Positions 43,718 to 52,909 of a stretch of DNA of 64,000 bases are shown piece after piece. Made by a program: the position numbers and the translations under genes. The number at the start of each line of letters is the position of its first letter. Within the stretch, counting starts at the first letter, position 1. The notes below the pieces were generated by a model. That model worked only from the letters and a program-made list of their open reading frames with translations, had not been told where the DNA came from and searched no databases. Source of the stretch: CAWUKT01 sp963923035 (GTDB lineage: Bacteria > Bacteroidota > Bacteroidia > J057 > JADKCL01); assembly GCA_963923035.1 (NCBI GenBank), contig CAWUKT010000035.1:1-64000 (forward strand), written 5' to 3'.

Positions 43718-44917
43718 ATGCGGATCCTATATCTGCACCAGTACTATTGCCCGCCCGGCGGGCATGGCAATAACCGGAGCCGGGACCTCGCCCACCGCTG
43801 GCAAGCCGCCGGCCACGACATCACCGTCCTCACCAGTCCCGCCTATTTCCCCAACTCCCTCCAACCATCTGGTTCCCACTCCGAATTTGAAGATGAAGGC
43901 GTTCGCGTCATCGCTCTGAACGTGGACTACGCCCACGAAATGCCCTTTCGGCAACGCGTGCGGGCCTGGATCAAGTTTTTCTTCCGCGCCCAACGCTATT
44001 CCTTCCGCCTCTCCAAAGATTTTGACCTGATCTACGCCTCTTCTACCCCGCTGACCATCGGGGAATTGGGGCGGCGGCTGGCGCGGCGCTGGCAGATTCC
44101 CTTCGTCTTCGAGACCGTAGACGTGTGGCCGGATGTCCCTATTGGGATGGGCATTCTGCGCAACCAGTTCCTCGGCAACCTCATCCAGGGGTTGACCGAC
44201 CGCATTTATCGCCAATCGGCGGCCATCGTGGCGCTTTCAGAGGGCATGCGGGACCAGGTCCTGAGCCATGCGGTCCCACCGGACAAGGTGCATGTCGTCC
44301 ACAACGGGACGGATCCCCAGGCCTTTGCCTGGGTGGAGCGGCCGGCCCGGAACGGCTGCCGGGCCATCTATACGGGAACCATTGGCCAGGCCAACGGGGT
44401 GGATTTTTTGGTGGACGTGGCGGAGAAATTAAAGGCCAAAGGCCGCGATGATATCCAGATTCTGGTCGTGGGTCAGGGGAACGATGCCGAGCGGGTAAAG
44501 GCTTACTGGCAGGAAAAGCAATTGGAAAACATCGAGTTCAAGGACCGGGTGCCGAAAGAAGAAGTCCCCGATTTATTGGCGAATGCCGATGTGGGCCTGG
44601 TCACGTTTGCGCCCTTTCCGGTGCTGGAGGCCAACAGCGCGAATAAGTTTTACGATTATTTGGCCACCGGCCTGCCCGTCGTTCTGAACTATGAGGGTTG
44701 GCAAAAGGAGTATTTGGACGAATGGAAATGTGGAATTGCAGTGCCACAGGGCGACGTGGAGGGATATGTCTCGGCCTTGGAGCGGTTGGCAGATGCTCCT
44801 GAGGAGCGGATCGAAATGGGAAAACGGGGCCGGGAATTGGTCGAGGAAAAATTTGACCGGGGAGAATTGGAAGAGCAGTTATTGAACCTGTTTCAATGGG
44901 TCGTACTGCAACAATAG
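43718..44917 (+). CDS. GT4-family glycosyltransferase (WbuB-like)
   Basis: A 399-residue enzyme. I chose the ATG at 43718, just after the previous stop, because the protein then opens with the family start MRILYLHQYYCPPGGHGNNR. The donor domain has CRAIYTGTIGQANGVDFLVD, VVGQGNDAERVKAYW and the sugar-nucleotide motif FPVLEANSANKFYDYLATGL. These resemble WbuB-type fucosaminyltransferases, but sugar specificity is not proved. It likely adds the second sugar to the lipid carrier made by the WecA-like enzyme upstream. Its 3' end overlaps the convergent YidD gene by 25 bases. Confidence 0.9.
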   Translation: MRILYLHQYYCPPGGHGNNRSRDLAHRWQAAGHDITVLTSPAYFPNSLQPSGSHSEFEDEGVRVIALNVDYAHEMPFRQRVRAWIKFFFRAQRYSFRLSKDFDLIYASSTPLTIGELGRRLARRWQIPFVFETVDVWPDVPIGMGILRNQFLGNLIQGLTDRIYRQSAAIVALSEGMRDQVLSHAVPPDKVHVVHNGTDPQAFAWVERPARNGCRAIYTGTIGQANGVDFLVDVAEKLKAKGRDDIQILVVGQGNDAERVKAYWQEKQLENIEFKDRVPKEEVPDLLANADVGLVTFAPFPVLEANSANKFYDYLATGLPVVLNYEGWQKEYLDEWKCGIAVPQGDVEGYVSALERLADAPEERIEMGKRGRELVEEKFDRGELEEQLLNLFQWVVLQQ

Positions 44918-45204
44918 GCCGTGCATTGCAGGCTTTCACCTGATTCCTGGGACTCGCCATTCGATTCCCGGGGAGGCACAGGATCGTGGCCATGACCGCC
45001 CCAGGGATGGCAACTCGCAATTCGTTTCAGCCCCATCCAACCGCCTCGAAACGGTCCCCAGACCCGAATCGCCTCAATGGCATATTGGGAGCAGGTCGGG
45101 GTATAGCGGCACGCGCCCGGGAAAAAGGGCGAAATCCCCCACTGGTAGAAGCGGACGGGCAGGATGAAGAGAAACGAGAAAAAGCGGCGGATCAATTGTC
45201 CCAT
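44893..45204 (-). CDS. yidD: YidD-type membrane protein insertion factor
   Basis: A 103-residue protein with the full YidD core: LPVRFYQWGISPFFPGACRY, then TPTCSQYAIEAIRVWGPFRG and WMGLKRIASCHPWGGHGHDP. YidD assists YidC-dependent insertion of inner membrane proteins. The family is usually about 70-85 residues; the tail past VPPRESN is an extension with several Cys. The extension overlaps the 3' end of the convergent glycosyltransferase, so it may be recent read-through growth of the frame. Confidence 0.92.
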   Translation of the reverse strand: MGQLIRRFFSFLFILPVRFYQWGISPFFPGACRYTPTCSQYAIEAIRVWGPFRGGWMGLKRIASCHPWGGHGHDPVPPRESNGESQESGESLQCTAYCCSTTH

Positions 45205-45258
45205 GCCCCAAAGTTAACCAAAGCTCGGAAAACCAACATTTCCTTTAATTTTGCCCCC

Positions 45259-45930
45259 ATGTCCCGCCCCCAACGCTATACCTACGCTGAATCCGTAACC
45301 CTGCTGCGCGATTTGGCCGAGCAATTCCCGGAAGTGGAATGGGACCGGGAGAAGGGCCGGATTCGAAGTGCGGATTGGTCGGAATCGGAAGGAAAAGGAT
45401 GGGAATTTCGGTTTCCCTGGCCTTTTCCAGCCCCCCAACCGGAGGATTCCCTCCAGGACTTCGCCGAGGAGCTGGACGAATGGCCGCCGGCCTTCTACCT
45501 GATCCTCATGCAAGCGGGCCATGCGGCCCTGGGCTACTTTGACGGCGGCGAGCTCATGTTTCACAAGGTCATCAAGAAGTACATGGTGCGCCGCAAGCAC
45601 GGCAAGGCCCAGATTGGGCACCTCAGCGCCCGCGGCAAAAGCAAAGCGGGCAGCCGCATCCGACTCGCCAATACCATCCAGTTTTTCGAAGACATCAATG
45701 GAAAATTGGAGGAGTGGGCGATGGAGGATGAGGTGGAACGGATCCTGGTGTACTGCCCGGTGCGGATGTGGTCGCTGTGGTTTGGGAGTCGGGTGGCCGT
45801 CCCGTTCGAACGAAACGATCCTCGCCTGATGAAGGTGCCGCTGGACATCCAGCGGCCCGGCCTCGAAGAGCTGGAGCGGGTGGCCTCAGTGGGGCTCTGT
45901 GGCTATTTGAATGGACAACCAAATCGGTAA
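45259..45930 (+). CDS. Vms1-like release factor (VLRF1 family) candidate
   Basis: A 223-residue protein; ATG at 45259 sits just after a TAATTTTG element. The central segment LMFHKVIKKYMVRRKHGKAQ, then SKAGSRIRLANTIQFFEDIN, parallels the VLRF1 domain of Vms1/ANKZF1, where a Y-x-VR-x-(K/R)-G-x-x-Q loop carries the Gln used to hydrolyse peptidyl-tRNA on stalled large ribosomal subunits. The Gln is present (GKAQ). Predicted bacterial members of this eRF1-like group have been described in Bacteroidota. I infer a ribosome-rescue role. The overall match is from motif memory and a profile search is needed. Confidence 0.65.
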   Translation: MSRPQRYTYAESVTLLRDLAEQFPEVEWDREKGRIRSADWSESEGKGWEFRFPWPFPAPQPEDSLQDFAEELDEWPPAFYLILMQAGHAALGYFDGGELMFHKVIKKYMVRRKHGKAQIGHLSARGKSKAGSRIRLANTIQFFEDINGKLEEWAMEDEVERILVYCPVRMWSLWFGSRVAVPFERNDPRLMKVPLDIQRPGLEELERVASVGLCGYLNGQPNR

Positions 45931-45985
45931 AAGAGTCACGTTTCATCCCCCTTTTTCTATCTTTGCCCAAATTGGCGTCACAACC

Positions 45986-47149
45986 ATGAAACGGAGAATC
46001 CATATTGGATGGCTGGGACTGCTGTTGCTCAGCTTGTTTGGACGACTAGGGGCCCAGCCCGGGACCGATCCCGCCATCGTATTTGTCGAAGGCTACGATG
46101 GTATGGGCGAAGTGCAATCCCGCGTCCTGGGCGTGGTCGTGAAGGAGGGCTTTGTCGTGACCAATTATCACGCCGTGGCCGGAATGTCTGAGATCGGCAT
46201 TTTCACCCGAGACAGCCCCCAAAAGATCGTTTCCAATGGCTACCTCTCGGTCGACGAGAAGCGTGATGTGATCGTATTGGCGGCTCCGGGCCTTGACATT
46301 GCCCCCAAGAACCTCACCCTGAAAAATTTCCCCTCCGACGGCGAATGGGTAGACGTTTTTCCCGCCCTCAACCGACGCCAAATCCGAACTTCTACGGCCC
46401 GCCGCATTGGCCAAAAGAACATTTTCATCCAGGAATTGCCCCAACTCCTCTCCGACAACATCAGCGAATGCACCTCAGGCCCTATTTTTCAGGAGGGTGA
46501 GTTCGTCGGAATGGTCGTGGCCGGCTACCTCGATGACCAATACTACGGGTACGCCCTCCCCGCCTACGACATTCGCCGCCTGTTGAACCGCTCCTTCATC
46601 ATCAAGGACTTCAATTCCCTCGCCGACCAAAACAGCCTCAAAGGCAGCTATTTTCAGATTTCCCTCGTCGAAAACCTCTCCTCGGTCATCTGGCTCAGCC
46701 TCCCCGAAGCCACCGAACTAGCGCCCAAAAACGACAAGATGATCCTGATCAACGTCTTTACGGAGTGGGCGGGTTGGTCAAAGCTGATGGACAAGAATAC
46801 CTATTCGAACAAACGCATCATCCGCTACATCAACGAGAACTTTTACGCGGTCCGCCTCAACGCCGAAACCGATGAATCCATCCCCTTCAACAACCTGACA
46901 TACAAAGGCGACCCAAATGGCAGTTATCACACATTGGCCTATTCTTTGCTTGAAGGTAATATGGACTTTCCGTCCACCGTCTTTCTGGACGAGAACCTGA
47001 CGGTCTTGCTGGTCGTTCCCGGGTACATGAATGCCCGCCGCATGGAGGTCGTCCTCCATTATTTCAGCGAGAAAGCATACAAGGTCAGCAGTAAATCTTT
47101 CCAGCAATTCGAGTCGGAATATTGGTCCCGGAAAGAGTTCAACCGATAG
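45986..47149 (+). CDS. Exported trypsin-like protease fused to a thioredoxin-like domain without cysteines
   Basis: A 387-residue protein with ATG at 45986 and signal peptide (IGWLGLLLLSLFGRLGAQ). Residues about 30-200 form a trypsin-like fold with His62 (VTNYHAVAG), Asp94 (RDVIVLAA) and Ser164 (CTSGPIF), a plausible complete triad. Residues about 240-370 look like a thioredoxin domain: ILINVFTEWAGWSKLMDK, where the usual WCGWCK becomes WAGWSK, so both redox cysteines are lost (Ala262, Ser265). The later FPSTVFLDENLTVLLVVPGY keeps the cis-Pro region. It probably acts in the periplasm as a protease with a non-redox binding domain. It is 21 bases upstream of grpE. Confidence 0.75.
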   Translation: MKRRIHIGWLGLLLLSLFGRLGAQPGTDPAIVFVEGYDGMGEVQSRVLGVVVKEGFVVTNYHAVAGMSEIGIFTRDSPQKIVSNGYLSVDEKRDVIVLAAPGLDIAPKNLTLKNFPSDGEWVDVFPALNRRQIRTSTARRIGQKNIFIQELPQLLSDNISECTSGPIFQEGEFVGMVVAGYLDDQYYGYALPAYDIRRLLNRSFIIKDFNSLADQNSLKGSYFQISLVENLSSVIWLSLPEATELAPKNDKMILINVFTEWAGWSKLMDKNTYSNKRIIRYINENFYAVRLNAETDESIPFNNLTYKGDPNGSYHTLAYSLLEGNMDFPSTVFLDENLTVLLVVPGYMNARRMEVVLHYFSEKAYKVSSKSFQQFESEYWSRKEFNR

Positions 47150-47170
47150 AATATAGTTTAGATTACAGCT

Positions 47171-47830
47171 ATGGCAAAAAGAAAAAAGGCAAACAAGAAC
47201 GTAAGCGAAGAAGAAAATAAAAATGTAGCGGATACGAACGAGGGGATTGAGAATGAGGCGGGTGAAAATGAAAATGCGGGTGTAAATGCTGAAGGAAACG
47301 ATGTCAAAGTCGAGATTGTAGGGGATGAAACTGCCTCCAATGGCTCCGAGGAGGAATTGGATGATCAACTGCTGATGCTTCAGGAAATGCAGAAGCTGAA
47401 GGCCCAGGCCGAAGAGTCCCGCAACCAATATCTCCGCCTGATGGCGGAGTTCGACAACTTCCGCAAGCGGACCCGCCGCGAATTCGACAGCTTCCGCGAG
47501 TACGCCTCCGAAGGCGTACTGAAGGCCCTCCTGCCCGTCCTCGACGACTTCAACCGCACCATGGAGGCCATGGAAAAAACTGACAATTTGACATCTCTCA
47601 AGGAGGGTGTCACCCTCGTGAATGACAAATTGTTCCGGGTCCTGGAAAAAGAAGGATTGAAATCCATCGATGCCAAGGGCCAGCCCTTCGACGTCGAATT
47701 CCACGAAGCCATCCACAGCGTTCCGGTCCCCGAAGAGGACCAGAAAGGCCTTGTCCTCGAAGAAGTCGAGACCGGTTACCGCCTGAAAGACAAGGTCATC
47801 CGTTATTCAAAAGTAGTAGTAGGAGAATAG
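47171..47830 (+). CDS. grpE: Nucleotide exchange factor GrpE
   Basis: A 219-residue protein. The first 75 residues are an acidic, low-complexity region, longer than in E. coli. The GrpE core then shows NQYLRLMAEFDNFRKRTRRE, VLKALLPVLDDFNRTMEAME, FHEAIHSVPVPEE and the C-terminal beta domain GYRLKDKVIRYSKVVV. It releases ADP from DnaK. dnaJ begins 1 base after its stop, a normal pair; dnaK is not in this window. Confidence 0.96.
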   Translation: MAKRKKANKNVSEEENKNVADTNEGIENEAGENENAGVNAEGNDVKVEIVGDETASNGSEEELDDQLLMLQEMQKLKAQAEESRNQYLRLMAEFDNFRKRTRREFDSFREYASEGVLKALLPVLDDFNRTMEAMEKTDNLTSLKEGVTLVNDKLFRVLEKEGLKSIDAKGQPFDVEFHEAIHSVPVPEEDQKGLVLEEVETGYRLKDKVIRYSKVVVGE

Positions 47831-47831
47831 C

Positions 47832-48986
47832 ATGGCGAAGCGCGATTATTATGAAGTATTGGGCGTAGAAAAAGGCGCCAGCAAGGACCAACTCAAAAAG
47901 GCCTACCGCAAGTTGGCCATGAAATACCATCCGGATAAAAATCCGGACGACGCCTCGGCGGAAGCCAAGTTCAAGGAGGCCGCCGAAGCCTACGAAGTCC
48001 TCAGCGACGACAGCAAGCGCCAGCGCTACGACCGTTTCGGCCACGCCGGAATGGGCGGCCAGGGCGGCGGCTATACCAACGTCAATGTCGAAGACATTTT
48101 CAGCCGTTTCAGCGACATCTTTGGCGGTGGCGGCAGCCCCTTCGACAGCTTCTTCGGCGGTGGCGGCGGCGGACGTCGCAGCCGCGGTCGCGGCCAACGG
48201 GGCAAAGACCTCCGCATCAAGGTCAAGCTCACGCTGGAAGACATCTACAATGGTGTCGACAAGAAGCTGAAGATCAAACGCATGGTCACCTGCGAGACCT
48301 GCAATGGCACCGGAGGCGATGGCCCCAACGCCTACAAGACCTGTCACGTCTGCAACGGTTCCGGTGAGATCCGGCGACAAGCCGGCAGCGGGTTCTTCCA
48401 GCAGATTGTGGTGACTCCCTGTTCGACCTGTGGCGGCGAAGGCCGCATCCTCACCAACGCCTGCAAGACCTGCGGCGGCGAAGGGCGCGTCGAGCAGCAA
48501 GACGTCATCGAAGTCGGCATCCCGGCGGGTATCTCCGAAGGCATGCAGCTGACAATGCGCGGACGGGGCCACGCCGGACGGCGCGGCGGACCGAGCGGCG
48601 ACCTCCTCATCCTCGTGGAAGAAGTGCCGCACGAGCACTTCGAGCGGGATGGCGACAACGTCATCTACGAGCTGTTCATCAGCTTCCCCGATGCTGCCCT
48701 CGGATCCCAGGTCGAAGTCCCGACCCTCAACGGCAAAACCCGCTTCAAAATCAGCCCCGGTACCCAATCCGGCAAGATTTTCCGTCTCCGCGGCAAAGGT
48801 TTTCCCGTCATCAACGGCTACGGCAGCGGTGACCAGCTCATCCAGGTCCACGTTTGGGTCCCGAAAAATCTCTCCAGCAGCGAGAAAAAGACCCTCGAGG
48901 AGTTCCGCCAGTCTGACAACTTTGATCCGTCTCCTTCCGGAACCGAAAAAGGGTTCTTCCAGCGGATCAAAGACATGTTCTCCTGA
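47832..48986 (+). CDS. dnaJ: Chaperone DnaJ
   Basis: A 384-residue full-length type I J-protein. It has the J domain (YYEVLGVEKGASKDQLKKAY, HPD in KYHPDKNP), a Gly/Phe-rich linker (GGGGSPFDSFFGGGGGG), four zinc motifs (CETCNGTG, CHVCNGSG, CSTCGGEG, CKTCGGEG) and C-terminal substrate-binding domains. It delivers substrates to DnaK. A strong terminator follows at 49009. Confidence 0.97.
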   Translation: MAKRDYYEVLGVEKGASKDQLKKAYRKLAMKYHPDKNPDDASAEAKFKEAAEAYEVLSDDSKRQRYDRFGHAGMGGQGGGYTNVNVEDIFSRFSDIFGGGGSPFDSFFGGGGGGRRSRGRGQRGKDLRIKVKLTLEDIYNGVDKKLKIKRMVTCETCNGTGGDGPNAYKTCHVCNGSGEIRRQAGSGFFQQIVVTPCSTCGGEGRILTNACKTCGGEGRVEQQDVIEVGIPAGISEGMQLTMRGRGHAGRRGGPSGDLLILVEEVPHEHFERDGDNVIYELFISFPDAALGSQVEVPTLNGKTRFKISPGTQSGKIFRLRGKGFPVINGYGSGDQLIQVHVWVPKNLSSSEKKTLEEFRQSDNFDPSPSGTEKGFFQRIKDMFS

Positions 48987-49008
48987 ACACACGATTTATA
49001 CCATACGG

Positions 49009-49044
49009 GCAGGCGTATCCACTTCGGGTACGCCTGCTTTGTTT
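49009..49044 (+). terminator. Rho-independent terminator after dnaJ
   Basis: GCAGGCGTATCC (49009-49020) pairs with GGGTACGCCTGC (49026-49037), 12 pairs with one wobble and a 5-base loop, followed by TTTGTTTT. Confidence 0.82.
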
Positions 49045-49207
49045 TCCCCCACCTACCACAGGATAAATTGATTGTAGGTAATTTGAAATTTGAAAGCTGA
49101 ATTTCTAATTTGGGTCTTAGCCGGGATGGACGTGGTCTTGTCTCCCAAGAATACTGACAAACAAGCCCGCCTGGCAATATCCTGAAACCTGAAACAATAA
49201 CATTGAC

Positions 49208-49603
49208 ATGGAAAACTCACAAGATCCTTTTGCTAACCAGGATCCATTTGCCAACGGCGGAGATGGCGGTTCGGGCCAAACTCCCCCCCACGTCCCCAAT
49301 GGCCAAAAAGAGCAAATTCCCAATTCCACCGCAGTACTCGTCCTGGGCATTCTGTCCATCGTATTTGTCTTCTGCTGGGGGATCATCGGTCTGATTCTCG
49401 GAATCGTGGCCCTCGTGATCTCTAAGAAAGGCATGGACGCTTACCGCGCCAATCCGGAACGCTACCAAAGCGCTGGTAACATCAAAGCAGGCCGCGTATG
49501 CGCCATCATCGGTGTCAGCCTCGGCGGTCTTTACCTCGTCTTCCTGCTGATCTATGTGGTCATCCTGGGAGCCGCAGTCGCTTCGAGCCCGTACGCGTTC
49601 TAA
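49208..49603 (+). CDS. DUF4190/CCC-motif-like small membrane protein
   Basis: A 131-residue protein. A Pro/Asn/Asp-rich soluble start (NSQDPFANQDPFANGGDGG) is followed by a hydrophobic region (AVLVLGILSIVFVFCWGIIG, GLILGIVALVISKK), the loop AYRANPERYQSAGNIKAGRV and a second helix pair. This layout, with the cytosolic loop GNIKAGR, fits the small Bacteroidota membrane proteins with DUF4190. Function is unknown. It is monocistronic: the dnaJ terminator lies upstream and a bidirectional hairpin follows. Confidence 0.75.
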   Translation: MENSQDPFANQDPFANGGDGGSGQTPPHVPNGQKEQIPNSTAVLVLGILSIVFVFCWGIIGLILGIVALVISKKGMDAYRANPERYQSAGNIKAGRVCAIIGVSLGGLYLVFLLIYVVILGAAVASSPYAF

Positions 49604-49626
49604 GCAAACGGAAACAACGATAATTG

Positions 49627-49660
49627 AAAAAGCCCGGCTCGCGACGGGCTTTTTCGTTTT
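49627..49660. terminator. Bidirectional terminator between the small membrane protein and dnaN
   Basis: AAAAAGCCCG (49627-49636) pairs with CGGGCTTTTT (49645-49654) around an 8-base loop. The flanking A and T runs allow termination on both strands, which suits the convergent genes on each side. Confidence 0.85.
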
Positions 49661-49682
49661 ATGTCGAATCTATTTGTGCAGA

Positions 49683-50813
49683 TTAACCGCCGTAGCTGTT
49701 CAGCATCACGGGCATGATCAGCATCAGCAAATCTTCGCCTTCCTCCTGCTCGTTCGGCAGGATGATCCCGGCGCGGTTCGGGGTCGACATCTCCACCAGC
49801 ACTTCATTCGTGGTGGCATTGTTGATGATGTCGATGAGCAAGGAAGCATTGAAGCCAATCTCAATATCACTGCCTTCGTAGTGGCAATTGAGCGTTTCGC
49901 GGGCTTCGTTGGCGAAGTCGAGGTCTTCAGCCGAGATGGACAGCTCGCTGCCCCCGGCTTTGAAGCGGACCTGGTGCGAAGTCTTGTTCGCGAAGATATT
50001 GACCCGGCGCAGCGATCCCAGCAATTGCTTCCGCTCGACGGACAAGCGGTTGGGATTTTCGGTCGGGATGACGTTTTCGTAATCGGGGTACTTCTGGTCG
50101 ATGAGGCGGCAGGCCAACAGGATATTTTCCGTGCGGAAAAAGGCGTTGCTGTCGTTGTACTCGATGCGGACGGGCTCTTCGCTCGCGTCGAAAGAACCTT
50201 TGACCAGGTTCAGGGCTTTTTGCGGGACAATGAAGGAAGCTGCTTCGGCGACGGTGATGTCGACGCGCCGGTAGCGCACCAGACGGTGGGCGTCGGTGGC
50301 GACAAAGGTGAGGCCATTCGTGCCCAGGTTGAAGAAAATACCGTTGAGAGCGGCTTTGTCCTCGTCCGTAGAAGCGGCAAAAAGCGTTTTGTTGATGGCG
50401 CGGAGCAATACCTTGGAAGGCATCGTCGCGGCCTGGGTATTCTCAGCGGTCGGAATCTTGGGGAAGTCCAGCCCATTTTCCCCGCTCAACTTATACTTAC
50501 CGTTCTCCGAGCTGATTTCAATCGCAAAGGTCTCTTCGTCAATGGAGAAGGTAATCGGCTGATCGGGAAGCTGCTTGAGGATGTCCTGAAGGATCTTGGC
50601 CGGAACCGCAATCTTCATTTGCCCACCCCGGGATTCGATCGGCACTGAAGTCTGCATGGAGATTTCCAGGTTCGTCGTCGAAATGCGCAAACTGGATTCT
50701 TCAATGTCAAACAAAAAGTTCTCGATGATCGGCAATACCGAACGGCTGGGAATTACGCCCGAAATCTTGCTCAGATGCTTCAGGAGGGCGGAGGAGGAAA
50801 CGATAAAATTCAT
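49683..50813 (-). CDS. dnaN: DNA polymerase III beta subunit (sliding clamp)
   Basis: A 376-residue protein of the normal DnaN length. It begins MNFIVSSSALLKHLSKISGV with three repeated clamp domains; characteristic parts are VPAKILQDILKQLPD, ATDAHRLVRYRRVDI and the end MLIMPVMLNSYGG. It forms the ring clamp for replication. It is alone, not in a dnaA-dnaN-recF group, and is preceded by a clear promoter at 50838-50870. Confidence 0.96.
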   Translation of the reverse strand: MNFIVSSSALLKHLSKISGVIPSRSVLPIIENFLFDIEESSLRISTTNLEISMQTSVPIESRGGQMKIAVPAKILQDILKQLPDQPITFSIDEETFAIEISSENGKYKLSGENGLDFPKIPTAENTQAATMPSKVLLRAINKTLFAASTDEDKAALNGIFFNLGTNGLTFVATDAHRLVRYRRVDITVAEAASFIVPQKALNLVKGSFDASEEPVRIEYNDSNAFFRTENILLACRLIDQKYPDYENVIPTENPNRLSVERKQLLGSLRRVNIFANKTSHQVRFKAGGSELSISAEDLDFANEARETLNCHYEGSDIEIGFNASLLIDIINNATTNEVLVEMSTPNRAGIILPNEQEEGEDLLMLIMPVMLNSYGG

Positions 50814-50837
50814 AAGCAGCTTTTGAATCTATTCTCG

Positions 50838-50870
50838 CAAATCTAAACAGTTTAAGGGGTTTAGGGCAAA
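50838..50870 (-). promoter_or_regulatory. Bacteroidota-type promoter of dnaN
   Basis: On the minus strand TTTG (50870-50867) and TAGATTTG (50845-50838) match the consensus -33/-7 elements exactly, with a 21-base spacer. The -7 element ends 24 bases before the ATG at 50813, leaving room for a short leader. Confidence 0.65.
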
Positions 50871-50951
50871 AAAAGTTTCCCGATATGTGGACATCTGGTT
50901 AGGAGGGAAAAAGCAGGGAAGAAAGTGGTAGGAAAATGGGCAACAAAGCGC

Positions 50952-52634
50952 TCAGGAATCGAACGGATTCTGCTGCTGTTTCATCACTTCCAGCGCCTTG
51001 GCCGTCGAAAAGGGAAGCCAGAGGAAAGAATTGTAAAAGCGTTGGTTGGAATCGTCGCGCAGCACCATGAGCAGGGACGATTCGTCGGGGGACAATTTAA
51101 AATGGGGCGTCACGGCCTGGCCCGCGTCACGCGGCAGCAGGGCTTCCAGCCGCGCGCGGTGCGGCGCCAACCACTCCCACGCCGGCCAATTTTTCCACTG
51201 TGGGTCATCACCCGCCTTCCAACCTTGCGCCCACGTCTCCGCCAGTTCGCCCCCTACTGCCGCCAGGGCGGCATTCGTTTCGATGAGCTTATCGCTCACC
51301 AGCCCCTTCACCAAGTCCCACCGCGTGGTGCGCCCGTCCTGGTCGATGAATTCGACCGTCTCGCCCTCGAAGTGCGGGCTGGTCATCAGCATCGCGCTGG
51401 AATCGGCGACTTGCCGCACCAAGGGTTGGCGGTCCCGCCAGCGCCATATCCGGCCGCGGTCGTCCGCAGCCACGATGCCTTCACCGGCCAGCCGGTGGCC
51501 TACAGTGAGGGCCGCGCCGTCAGGCGCGAGATAAACGGCCCGAGCATACCCATCGTTGATTTCCATCATGGCCCCCCGTTCCGTCCCCACCAATTCCATT
51601 TCATTCGTCTTTACCCACTCCGCCACCACATCGTAGCGCCCCACTTCCGCCACAAAAACCGACATGCCCGGCATCGCAGGTAGCTGCTGGTCCGACCACA
51701 ATGGCAAGGTGCTTCCGAGCCACCGCCCCTGGACATAGATGTCGCTGTAAATCATATTTCCCCGGCTCGAAAGTACCGTATAATAGGCCGGCCGGCCTTC
51801 TGTCGTCACGACCGCCAGATTCATGAGCGGTCCGTCTACGCCCGCGAGAAACGGCAGGTCCCCGACCTGTCCCGAGGCCATCTCAAACCAATAACTTGCT
51901 CCCTCTCCCAGCAGCACCGCAGCGAATTTCTCGTCCGTTGTCCATTCGACCAGCAATTCTTCGGCGTTGGCTGGGGTGCCCCGGACAATGATTTGGTCCC
52001 AAGCCATGGCTTCCAGGCTATCGAGGTCAATGAAATCGATGGATTGGGTCGATAAACAAGCCAAATAGCGGCCTTCGGGGCTGAATTGGAGTTGAACGGC
52101 GCGGATATCAGGAACATGAGCGGATTGGCCTTCCTTTCGGATCTGCAATCCGGTCGAATCCCCCCAGGCGTACCGATCAGCACCGGCAATGGCCACGGCA
52201 TTCACCTTGCCCTTCGTCTTTTCGGTTTTCAAGTCGGGATTGCCCATCTCCATCCGAATGAGTTCTCCATTCCCTTCGATGAGCCATTGCTGGCCATCTT
52301 CCGAGGCCCCGACCAGGCCATTGCTTCCAGGGTTGAAGATCAACTCGGGCGCCGGATACAAGCCCGACGACGACCACAAATCAAAGGCAGTTTGGCCCAC
52401 CAGGGCATTTGCGGTATCGTAAGCGTAGGCAGAATCCAATAGGTCCAGGGCCCGCGCCGGGTCTTCAAACCGGGCCTGGGAAGCCATCAGGGCAAGCTTG
52501 TCCGCAGTGGCCACGTCAAGCAATTCGGCCCGTTTCTTCGCGTTGCGGATTCCGGCAATTGCGACGATGATGAAGGCGCCCAGAAGGGTCAGCACGTAGA
52601 GCCAGCGGCGGCTGGTGGAAGTATTGTCTGCCAT
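50952..52634 (-). CDS. Membrane-anchored WD40-like repeat protein, unknown function
   Basis: A 560-residue protein; the ATG at 52634 is chosen over a TTG three codons earlier. One membrane helix (WLYVLTLLGAFIIVAIAGI) anchors it, followed by a short helical region (ADKLALMASQARFEDPARAL) and a long beta-rich part with repeat-like strands (AVQLQFSPEGRYLACLS, IDFIDLDSLEAMAWDQIIV, LYLAPDGAALTVGHRLAGE-like). This suggests a WD40-type beta-propeller. Proteins like this are common in Bacteroidota beside kinases or caspase-like domains, but none is fused here. Confidence 0.7.
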   Translation of the reverse strand: MADNTSTSRRWLYVLTLLGAFIIVAIAGIRNAKKRAELLDVATADKLALMASQARFEDPARALDLLDSAYAYDTANALVGQTAFDLWSSSGLYPAPELIFNPGSNGLVGASEDGQQWLIEGNGELIRMEMGNPDLKTEKTKGKVNAVAIAGADRYAWGDSTGLQIRKEGQSAHVPDIRAVQLQFSPEGRYLACLSTQSIDFIDLDSLEAMAWDQIIVRGTPANAEELLVEWTTDEKFAAVLLGEGASYWFEMASGQVGDLPFLAGVDGPLMNLAVVTTEGRPAYYTVLSSRGNMIYSDIYVQGRWLGSTLPLWSDQQLPAMPGMSVFVAEVGRYDVVAEWVKTNEMELVGTERGAMMEINDGYARAVYLAPDGAALTVGHRLAGEGIVAADDRGRIWRWRDRQPLVRQVADSSAMLMTSPHFEGETVEFIDQDGRTTRWDLVKGLVSDKLIETNAALAAVGGELAETWAQGWKAGDDPQWKNWPAWEWLAPHRARLEALLPRDAGQAVTPHFKLSPDESSLLMVLRDDSNQRFYNSFLWLPFSTAKALEVMKQQQNPFDS

Positions 52635-52909
52635 CGGGGGCAATTTAAGGAGGAATTGGGGAGGAGAAAAGGTGCAAGCGAGCCATCATTTACCCGGAGC
52701 AAGAATAGGTTAAGGGATCATTTCAATTAATTGTCCTCCCACCCTGACTTTGTTCTCCCCGCCATTTTGTCCCCCGCAGTTCTTCTTTCTCCTTTTTTCC
52801 CTGCCAATCCGTCTAATACAATCCCCATTTCCCTGCCAAAATGTCCTTTTACACGCCTTGGAACCGTTTTTGTTTTATCCCCACCGTCAAGTCAAATGAA
52901 CAGCGAAGC

